Assembly (NCBI GenBank): GCA_025399215.1
Contig: MU621251.1
Coordinates: 2,316-39,572 of the forward strand
Direction of reading: 5' to 3'
Length of the DNA: 37,257 nucleotides
DNA from: Globomyces pollinis-pini
Lineage: Eukaryota > Chytridiomycota > Chytridiomycetes > Rhizophydiales > Globomycetaceae
Positions 22,073 to 30,295 of this stretch are shown piece by piece (the first letter of the stretch is position 1; each line of letters begins with the position of its first letter). The translations under genes were made by a program, and so were the position numbers. The notes under the pieces were generated by a model that was not told the origin of the DNA, did not search any database, and saw only the letters and a list, made by a program, of their open reading frames with translations.

Positions 22073-24471
22073 TCAAGATAAATAGAATCCACAATTTCTG
22101 TACGTCAAAGCCATTAGTAACCGCTCTTTGAGTGACTCTTTCGAATCATAATCACAGAGCAACAAAGCATTGAAGCAAGTATGTGACGATGGTAAACGAT
22201 GGCCATCCGTTCCATTCCTGGCAATAACAAACTTTTATTCATTAGATAATGTTCAATAGCTTACTTGTAACTTCCCTAATCCTCCAATAGGTACTCGATC
22301 ACTGCCAGTAGCAAATACCAATAGATGTTTTTGTTGTTCTTCGGTAAATTCATTGATCACGATATCCCAGAAATATCTGAGGGGTTAATAAGAAACTTTA
22401 CGTGATAACGGGTGAATGACTTTCAAATCCATCATATATGGTGTTTTGCTTCAATGCCTGGAAATCTAATGAAGGACATCCGCATATTAATTCTTGTAAT
22501 TCTTCGGGTCGAAATAAAGTTACTGCTGTACCATCCATTACGGCATTAAATCCTTCTTTGAATGAATTGTAAACCGTTTCTACGCTGTGGATGAAATAGA
22601 AATCAATATAATGATGAACATATTCTATTTTGTTAGAACAAACCCCAATACCTTCTCGATTGGTTTTGGTGACTGTTATATTGGCACCATTAGGTATCAG
22701 CTCTTTGGTAACAGTCTTATTGTAAGGGGTATTTATATCAATTGTGAAGTCTTGTTGAAAGTCTTCTTCCACATTCCCTTCATATGCCAATAATTTATTG
22801 AAACCAGCTGCAAGTGCCTGATATGTTAGGTTTAGTATTGTCAATTACAGGATCATATTCGGCCAAATCATCAATGGTGATTGGAATGTTCAGTAGTTTT
22901 TTGTACAGTGCACCAGTAAAATTAATATCTAATGCGACACCGTTATAAAATGCTAGTCCCATCAGCTTTCCTATCATATAAGTAGGTTTAGGTAAATTAC
23001 CCAACAAGTTGTATTCATCTTTGAAATCTTTTTCGAGTGAATCGTCCCAGTAACTAAACCAACTTGTGCGTGACTCTATTCCATCATTTATTTTTCAATC
23101 TTACCTGGATTAGTTTTGAATAGCCCTTGTATGCATAAAATTTAAAGTATTACCATATGTCTCATCAAACATTTCTTTGGCAATCAGCTGAAAGAATTCT
23201 TATATCAGATATTCTAGATTATTTTACCTTTTTGAATTCCACCTTCATCAATCCCATCCTCCCCTACAAACGACACTCTCAATTGCTTCTTCAAATCATG
23301 TACCGATTTGCCTTCAAGCTATCCAAATTAGCACTCGTTTTTAAATTACTTGACATAATGTATCACGAATCACATGGTTTCGTCGTATATCCACTAATAC
23401 CATTAAAGTTTTTTGGTTTACATTCCAAGTATGGATTATTGACACCAATAAACATAGCGCGAAAAAATGAATCTTGCAATTCATGTCGCATTTGTATCAT
23501 ACTTTCTATTCGTAATATGTCTCCTTTTATTGAAGTACTCAATAGAAAGGGATAATTACAAAATGAAAAACTATAATAAGTTAGACTATCAATTACCCTT
23601 CTCTAGATTTCCATTTGGGAAAATCAACTTTTAATTCTAATATTTCCTCTACAGTCTCATTGTAGAATTCGTAAAAAGGTACAAAAGTGTTCGTTTCATT
23701 TATAGCCGCTAATAAAATAAGCAATTCATTATTTCATGTACCAAATATTGAAAGTGTTTGTACAATATGGATAATTTCATCCTCTGGTTCTTCAGTAGGT
23801 ACAGAATCCAATATCTTTATAGTTAAATATTGTTGAAACAATTGAATCATTTGCTTAAAATATTGACTCTGTTCAATGCTTGTTTTTCCACTATATTGAA
23901 TTGATTCTTGTACCATAAAGGCGAACCCAAATCTATTGACGTGATCAAAATGTGCAAGTAAATCGCACAATTTTGGTAAAACCAATAAACTTATATCCGG
24001 ATCCGATAAGAATGGTAAAATAATAATCATCAAGAGAGCTGTGAAGTTATTTTTGTTCAAGGTTTGAATATCATGCTGTAAATGATCCAACAACGTTGTA
24101 ATTCCAGATACGAATGCATTAATATTTTCAAATGTTTCTACTTCTCGGTACCATTTTACGAACTCCCCGATATTTATGATTGAATGGTCCTATTGAATTA
24201 ATGCAAGTCAGTACTTCATCCAATCGAAAGGTATTGATTAAAATATTGATATTAGAGAAACAATCATAAATGGATACTCTTGCTAATTCAAACTCTTTTT
24301 TGATCATCAATTGCTTTATGAATTCTTTATGGTTTAATTTCGGTTGAGTCGTCAAAGTAGACAATTGAATATTTAAATCTAAATTGATTTTAATGCCCTT
24401 GAATTATAGATACCATCCATTATCGTTTTCTTTCCTCCTTCTGATGCTGCTTTTATATCCGTTTGTTTCAT
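22073..24471 (-). CDS. HECT-type E3 ubiquitin ligase (Hul4/HECTD2-like)
   Basis: Fourteen exons (24471-24414, 24378-24215, 24189-23742, 23708-23597, 23570-23422, 23393-23350, 23318-23228, 23198-23154, 23125-23105, 23075-22849, 22817-22652, 22624-22402, 22376-22265 and 22231-22073) give 672 aa. The C-terminal HECT domain has [76 protein letters not shown] and [12 protein letters not shown], with the catalytic Cys near 639. It ends ...GFYLS. The N-terminal part (about 1-300) is helical with no domain I can name. Thirteen introns of 25-35 nt include a 21-nt exon. The start is the first Met after an in-frame stop, so an extra 5' exon is possible. Confidence 0.9.
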
Positions 24472-25042
24472 TAATTGATTAAAAGTCCTGGCGTGGATGG
24501 GGTTTAAATATCACAACAAAAACAAAATTTCCCATCATAGTGAAGGAATGAAAGTCACGCTTTTAGTTAATTTATAGCTTGGTATCATACATATCAATGG
24601 TATGAAAGTCTCCAAAAGAACGAGTTTTGATATCGCGTTCAGAGTCATCTTTATGGATCATTATAATTGTTCTTGTGTATCCAAATACATATTAGTTGAC
24701 TATTATTTTCCATTTCTGATGCATTAAATATTCATTCAAAAGAACACAAAATACACCAGTTAAAGTACCACATAAATTATATTGATTGTTTGACAAACGT
24801 AAACTAATGTACAAAACGAACCATGTATTAATATCACTTTACAATATTTAATATACATCGTGAACAGCAGATAGATAAACTCGTATGCTTCAAAAATTCA
24901 AGTTAGTCCATAATGCACCTGCATCAATTTCTAACTGACCACTTCATGTTACTATTAATGGATCGATACCATTCCCTAAACTTCAAGTTGAAATTTCCAG
25001 TAGTTCAAAGCGCGTAGTTGACTGAATTTGCTTTGTTTTTCA
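24472..25042. other. 571-bp gap with unresolved minus-strand coding signal
   Basis: The gap must hold the promoters of the HECT gene and PAN3. The minus strand has protein-like open segments: CSRCILNIVNLRLSNNQYNLCGTLT across about 24887-24757, and IIMIHKDDSERDIKTRSFGDFHTIDMYDTKL ending near 24575. Intron-like GT-AG segments at 24918-24888 (31 nt) and 24837-24804 (34 nt) join some of them in frame. I could not build a full gene with a start, and I do not recognise the product. Confidence 0.3.
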
Positions 25043-27279
25043 ATGAGTGGCAAACCACCAAACCAAAGAACTCCAGCAAAACCTAAATACAACGGTATTT
25101 GAAGCAGCTAAACAGCAGCAAAATCACGGCTTTGTAGGAATATAATTATTCATGGACGATGCAAGTTTGAAAACAAGGGATGTGAGTATAATCATGATAC
25201 CGTAAAGTATTCCTGCTTACCTTAGAACGCTAATGCATCTCCAACTCTCTCGTACGTTTTCTTTCATGTTTTGATGTCATAGAACCGCTACTCCAAAATT
25301 GTCAGTTGATTCACCAGAATTCACTCCAATGGGCCATACTGATATTCAACATAATGGCCAATTCGATAATGAGAGTAGTCTTTTCATATTCTAATTGATT
25401 TGTTTAGGATTAGTAAACTACCAGGAGCACGAATACCAATATTCAAATTATCAAATGCCGTAAGAGTTTATCATTAGAACTTTAGCTCAAATGATTCTTA
25501 TACCTCAAGCTATAATTATTATGATCATAATGACCAAAATCAATATTCTCAATCATATTTATCTATGGGAATGGAGAACATGAATATTCAAAATCCTCAA
25601 AAGTTGGTAATCAAATACATTTATCAATGATTTAGAATCAGCAATTAGATGGATATTTTTTTGGAAATCAACAGCGACATCAATTTTATGCTCCTTATCA
25701 ACCAGTAACAAAGAATAAGTTAATTGACAGCTTCAACATCATCTATATACACCACCTGCTCCCCATGTCGTTAATGTTTCAAATCATCAAAAGTCTTCAC
25801 ATTATTTCTTTGTTTCTGAGAAACTTCGAGAATATTTAGTTGAAAAGAGTGAGGCTATTCATACAGTTTTGGATCCAAATGGCATGATATTTAATATTAA
25901 TCAATAGGTGGTGAAGCCCAATTATTACCCTTGGAGGTTCATGTATATCATACTCTATATCCTCTGGGAGTTGCTTCAGAAAGAGTTTCAAAAGTTTTTG
26001 GCTTTCAAACATCTCTTTATAAAGCAATACGAAGTTTAGATGGAGGAACATATTGTTTAAGAAGAATCGAAAATTATCGTTTACAAAATGAGTTATCAAT
26101 AGGTTGTATTGAATCTTGGACAAAATTGCAACATTCAGGAATAGTGTCAGTACGAGAAGGATTTACAACGATAGCGTTTGGCGATGTTTGTAACAAAATT
26201 TAAATTTTAAATTTCTTATCAGCTCTCGTTCTTGTTTATGATTATCATCCACTATCAGTCACACTTGCATCTAAATATCTATCCAATTCAGGTCCATATC
26301 ATGGAGGTTTGAAGGAAGACATTTTATGGAGTTTTATATGTCAAATAACAAATGCTTTAAAAACTATACATAGTTCGAATCTGGCAGCGAGAGTTTTGGA
26401 GCCATCAAAAATATTAATAACAGGAGTGAATAGGTATGGATTTTAATTCAAATCTGACTACTTGTACAGATTTCGAATCAATTGTTGTGGAATTTTTGAT
26501 ATCCTTACGTTTGACGATAGACGTACTGTTTCACAGCATCAGGTTTGAATTGAATTTTTGAAATTTTATGATAGCAAGATGATTTGCTAAATTTTGGACA
26601 GATAATATTAGGATTAGCTTGTGGGTCGATGAATTCTTTACATGATCTATCCAAATCAATCGAATACATCACATCCCATTATTCACCTGATTTGAAAGAA
26701 GTTGTATTGTATCTTTTGTATAAACCTGGATATCCTAAAACTATTGATGCGGTCTTACAAATGATCGCACCACGTTTACTACATGATTTGAACTCTGCAC
26801 TTATGTATAATTTACACTTTTTGTAACCTTTTAGACAAAATGACGTTTTGGAAGATGAACTAGGACGAGAATGTGAAAATAGTCGACTCGTTCGACTACT
26901 GTGTAAATTGGGACATATCAATGAACGACCAGAGTAAGTTTAGATTGTTAAATATTCCACAGATTTGAATTAGATCCCACGTGGTCTGAGACTGGAGATA
27001 GATACCTTCTTAAACTATTCCGAGACTATGTATTCCATCAAGTTTCGCCATCAGGCGAAGCAGTCATAGATTTATCCCATGTAATAACATGTCTAAACAA
27101 GGTAATGCCAATATAAAGATGATTTATTGACATAGTTGGACACTGGAGTGGAGGAAAAAGTCATGCTAATGAGTCGAGATGAGAAATCATGTCTGATTGT
27201 ATCATATAGGGAATTGAAACAATGTGTTGATACAACGTTCAGAGAACTGGTAAGACGCAAAGGTAGACTCGAAACATGA
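25043..27279 (+). CDS. PAN3: PAN2-PAN3 deadenylase regulatory subunit Pan3
   Basis: Fifteen exons (25043-25094, 25119-25201, 25226-25251, 25283-25374, 25408-25459, 25486-25606, 25636-25704, 25731-25881, 25908-26189, 26223-26433, 26470-26542, 26575-26804, 26835-26933, 26963-27101 and 27136-27279) give 607 aa. A CCCH zinc finger sits near 23-43. A Gln/Asn/Tyr-rich linker leads to LQHHLYTPP. The pseudokinase domain has [44 protein letters not shown] and [10 protein letters not shown]. The C-terminal knob has [20 protein letters not shown]. Pan3 recruits Pan2 to poly(A)-binding protein for mRNA deadenylation. Fourteen introns are 24-36 nt; the one at 25882-25907 is GC-AG. Confidence 0.93.
25882..25907 (+). 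other. GC-AG intron in PAN3
   Basis: These 26 nt start GCATGA and end AATAG. Removing them joins LDPNG to [20 protein letters not shown] in frame; retaining them reaches a TAG stop. No GT donor serves the same junction. GC-AG is a known minor class of spliceosomal intron. Confidence 0.75.
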
Positions 27280-27629
27280 TCTTTAACTTATAAATAAAGA
27301 AAAGAACAAAAAACATCAATCATGATTGCTTTCCCTTTTAAGTCATTGCATCTGTTTATCACTATACTCAATTGTATACAAGGTTTACAAACAGTTAGTT
27401 ACTGGGGATATTGCTAGCAGTTTTCATATTGCTTGGACATGAATTAAATGAATGAATCACGATGATATTTTTTCCACTTGATTGATGGATATGGTGATTT
27501 TCAGATTTGACATATTCTCAGCTGTACATTTCTCGTTCCAGAAAAAGACAAATGACACAGATGACTGGTACATTGATGGGTATAAAACAAGCAAGAGATT
27601 TAGTTTAGAAAATCATTAATTTATTTATT
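27280..27629. other. 350-bp gap downstream of PAN3
   Basis: A short frame from 27322 (MIAFPFKSLHLFITILNC) resembles a signal peptide. A later one reads LTYSQLYISRSRKRQMTQMTGTLMGIKQARDLV and stops at about 27606. They may be exons of a small gene, but I found no splice solution joining them. Otherwise the region is A+T-rich. Confidence 0.3.
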
Positions 27630-27821
27630 ATGGCAAAATCATTCCCTCCAAGTTATTATGCCAACTTTATGCCAAAAAACACTACTTTCGCGATGCCAAG
27701 TGTTACCACTCCAGAGGTTGTTCAATCGTTCCCTACTGAACAATCTAATGCTTCTACTGCTTCGTCATTTACTGTATCTTATTTATCGGGAAAGGAAAGT
27801 GCAAACAAAATGATGAAATAA
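27630..27821 (+). CDS. Small hypothetical protein
   Basis: A 63-codon ORF encodes a polar, Ser/Thr/Pro-rich peptide with no cysteines, signal peptide or membrane span. I recognise no family. It lies alone between PAN3 and the convergent CFAP97-like gene. It could be a real small protein or the last exon of a gene starting in the preceding gap. The Met is the first of the ORF and follows a run of A/T typical of local start sites. Confidence 0.35.
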   Translation: MAKSFPPSYYANFMPKNTTFAMPSVTTPEVVQSFPTEQSNASTASSFTVSYLSGKESANKMMK

Positions 27822-27959
27822 GCTACCTTTGAACCTTCTATTTCAGTTTAAATTATGTTGTCAATAAAACTAATCAATCCACATTTGAAACCATTTCAAC
27901 ATATTAACTGATAAACCTGAGTTATACAAACAGCAACGATATATATAAAAAAAACATAT

Positions 27960-28510
27960 TTACAGATTTGGATCAACACGATTAAAGTATAAAGTTTCTC
28001 GTTTTAATTTCTCCATTGTATGTGGACCAGTATCATTTCGAATTGGATTCATTGAGATTCTATTTACCAATTGCCGATGTTTATGGTAATCCGATTCCAT
28101 CTTGTCTCGTGAATAGTTTGATTTGATTGTCTACAATAAACGAGTTATAATTGACTTTTTTTTACCTTTGATTGAATTTTACGCGCTAGTCTTTGATTTT
28201 CTATATTAATTTGCTTCATCTATTGGGTTGAGTATTGGTATTTATCGTTACTGTTTGAATTTTCTTTAATTGGTTTTTTATAATTGGTTTACAATTTGGT
28301 TGAGTGGAAAATGAAGTGGACGTCTCGGAATCGATTTTGACTAATGATTGTAACAGTCGTTTGTTTTCTAATTTCATAAGTAATAGTTTTTCTATTAGGG
28401 ATTAATTTGTCGAGTTTTGAATTACCTGATTCACAAAAACTGGGAGCTTTTAGTAATGCTCCAGGTTTTGGAAAGTCAATGAGATGTCTCTCTTTATGGT
28501 TTTTTATCAT
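27960..28510 (-). CDS. CFAP97/hemingway-like flagellum-associated protein
   Basis: Exons are 28510-28426, 28391-28252, 28219-28166 and 28130-27960, giving 149 aa; the introns are 34, 32 and 35 nt. The first half contains an ENKRLLQSLVKID helix. The second half has QINIENQRLARKIQSK, then NYSRDKMESDYHKHRQLVNRIS. This repeats the IxxEN-x-L-x-x-RI spacing followed by a Tyr, basic residues and an H-x-x-L/Y stretch seen in CFAP97-domain proteins. Family members are linked to cilia and flagella, so the gene suggests a swimming stage. Assignment rests on motif spacing, so it is moderate only. Confidence 0.55.
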
Positions 28511-28859
28511 TGCCAGATATAGAATACGGATTTTAGTTTGAGTTTATAAACAATTTAAAATCATTCTTTGGAAGTACACGTCATTTCCAAAAAAATCTGA
28601 TGTAACCTTATGGTTACTATTTTAGATGGCATGATTCAAGTCAATTGTAACATTCTACAGGATAACATCTCTTGTCAAGTGATGTACTTTAAAATCACTG
28701 ATATAGCTTGTAGCAATTTAGAGCGCGTAATTTACCTGTTATATTTACAAAGGAAAGGTCATATCCTCTCAATTTTAAGAATGGTTATGCAGTGTATTAC
28801 AAAAATTAATTTATTTAATCAAGATCTTAGTGAACAGTTTTCGCCATAAATCTAAATAA
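28511..28859 (+). CDS. Unresolved small gene convergent with bS18m
   Basis: An 80-codon frame (28610-28849) encodes a Cys- and Ile-rich helical peptide. The same stretch also contains several GT-AG segments of local intron size (28586-28609, 28679-28706, 28729-28754 and 28811-28842). One splicing scheme produces a C-terminus ERSYPLNFKNGYAILVNSFRHKSK stopping at 28859. Another keeps ILRMVMQCITKINLFNQDLSEQFSP stopping at 28849. I cannot choose between them and recognise neither. Either way the gene would end within a few bases of the bS18m stop. Confidence 0.35.
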
Positions 28860-29421
28860 TCAATTCCATCTGGTCAATGTATTCTTTCTAATATCCAACT
28901 TATAGGTGTATGGAATTAGGCCTAAGATAAACTAATGGAACCGAGTTACCAAATGCTCGTGCACGTTTAATTGATTTTGCAAGACTTCTTTGATTCTTGA
29001 GAGACAATCCAGTTTGAGATCGTGGTTTAATTAAACCCATTTTAGTAACAAAGTGAGATAATAGAGAGGTATTCTAACGTCAGAGTAATACAAGTACCTT
29101 ATACTCTTTCTTTGGATCTAAATTCAATCTATCAAAAATGTCAAAGGAAGGAACTTCTTTGGTAGTGTATCCATTACTTTCTGATTTTTCTCGTTTTTCG
29201 ATTGTTCTTTTATCATTTAAATCCCTTGGTTTATAGAGAGTATCTACTGGAGCGGGTCTAAAGGTGAATTTGAAGGGAGTAGGTAAATCTGGTTGAACAG
29301 CATTTATAGGATTATCAGGCAATGGATTGTTTGAATTTCTAATTGGATTGATTTTCAAATTTGCTGCCGTTGTCAAAAATCGTTTGAACATGAAAGAAAA
29401 AAAGTAAGAAATTGGAGACAA
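28860..29421 (-). CDS. RSM18: Mitochondrial small-subunit ribosomal protein bS18m
   Basis: Exons are 29421-29098, 29073-28950 and 28921-28860 (introns 24 and 28 nt), giving 169 aa. Met-11 (29391) begins MFKRFLTTAANLK, a good mitochondrial presequence, and may be the real start. The body ends in the S18 core: NTSLLSHFVTKMGLIKPRSQTGLSLKNQRSLAKSIKRARAFGLIPYTYK. The zinc-binding Cys motif of some S18 paralogues is absent. The protein binds 15S/16S rRNA on the small mitoribosomal platform. Its stop abuts the end of the unresolved plus-strand gene. Confidence 0.88.
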
Positions 29422-29865
29422 ACGAATTCAAGACAGATAGAGATTCACATTTAAATTAAACATTATCAAGTACATTCATGAACACATTATCAAGATTTAT
29501 TACAAGATGATAGATATCAATCAATTAGAAATCAGACATCAATGCATCTCTTTCACATTCATACCAATTTCTACTCGTGTTCATTTCAGTATCTTTGAGG
29601 AATGGTATTGATAGTGTGATGGTTCCTTCCAGATTTTTAAACTGGGGCTTGGTGTGGCGTTTGATACTTAACATGAAATTTGAAGCTTCCAATGACTTTA
29701 CCCATCACTGTAAGTTGATTCACATCCATCCATCCATCCAACATTCAAACTTGTATTTTGATTTCTTTCTATCCAAATGTCCATTGATATCTTCCTATCC
29801 AGCATTGGAAGTGTACACTCTTTTTATATCTATTCAATTTGAACACGTTACTAATCATTTTATAG
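29422..29865. promoter_or_regulatory. Promoter and probable leader of eL41, with CATC repeats
   Basis: This 444-bp gap separates bS18m (minus) from eL41 (plus). A consensus GTAAGT donor at about 29711 is followed by four CATC repeats (about 29724-29739). The ATG at 29866 directly follows TTTTATAG, an intron acceptor preceded by ACTAAT. The eL41 leader is therefore probably spliced, though the donor is uncertain. A 99-codon open frame across the region is not protein-like. Confidence 0.4.
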
Positions 29866-29943
29866 ATGAGAGATAAGTGGAAGAAGAAACGTCAACGAAG
29901 ATTAAAGCGCAAACGAAGGAAGATGCGAGCTCGATCCAAATAA
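29866..29943 (+). CDS. RPL41: Cytosolic ribosomal protein eL41
   Basis: A 26-codon ORF encodes a 25-aa peptide starting MRDKWKKKRQRRLKRK and ending RKMRARSK. This is nearly identical in pattern to the 25-aa eL41 of other eukaryotes, the smallest ribosomal protein. It is a basic helix bridging the large and small subunits. The gene is too short for usual ORF cut-offs. The start immediately follows an AG acceptor, consistent with a leader intron, which is common in ribosomal protein genes. Confidence 0.93.
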   Translation: MRDKWKKKRQRRLKRKRRKMRARSK

Positions 29944-30295
29944 GCTAACTGTCTGGTTGGCCCGTGAAATTTAACTCCTTGTCATTCACGCTTCCATTAA
30001 AATCTTGAATAAATATTTTATCATGGAATTTTTTTGTTATCCTCTGAGTATTTTTCTAAATAGTCTCATTCAACTTGTATTTCATAAAGACTTGTTCAAT
30101 TAAAAAAACATAAACGACGTGATAATTGTTGGTGCAATACAATCAACACTAAGTTAATCAGCCTAAACATCAGAACAATTAAGAATTCGTAAGTTTTCGT
30201 ATAGCATCTTTTGTAAGGCGAGTGTCGATGGTGTCGAGATTTGATTGGTCCGTTTGTCACAAAACCACAAAATCTGAATATTTTAATTTCACCCA
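29944..30295. other. 352-bp gap between eL41 and Lhs1
   Basis: The gap is A+T-rich, with AATAAA soon after the eL41 stop. It holds the eL41 3' end and the Lhs1 promoter. A minus-strand 71-codon ORF here has no protein-like features. I see no RNA gene. Confidence 0.4.

Noticed and set aside
23157..23555. 132-codon plus-strand ORF
   Set aside because: It is antisense to HECT exons 5-8, whose spliced frame carries clear conserved motifs.
29577..29876. 99-codon plus-strand ORF
   Set aside because: It overlaps the eL41 leader and start in another frame, includes simple CATC repeats and resembles no protein.
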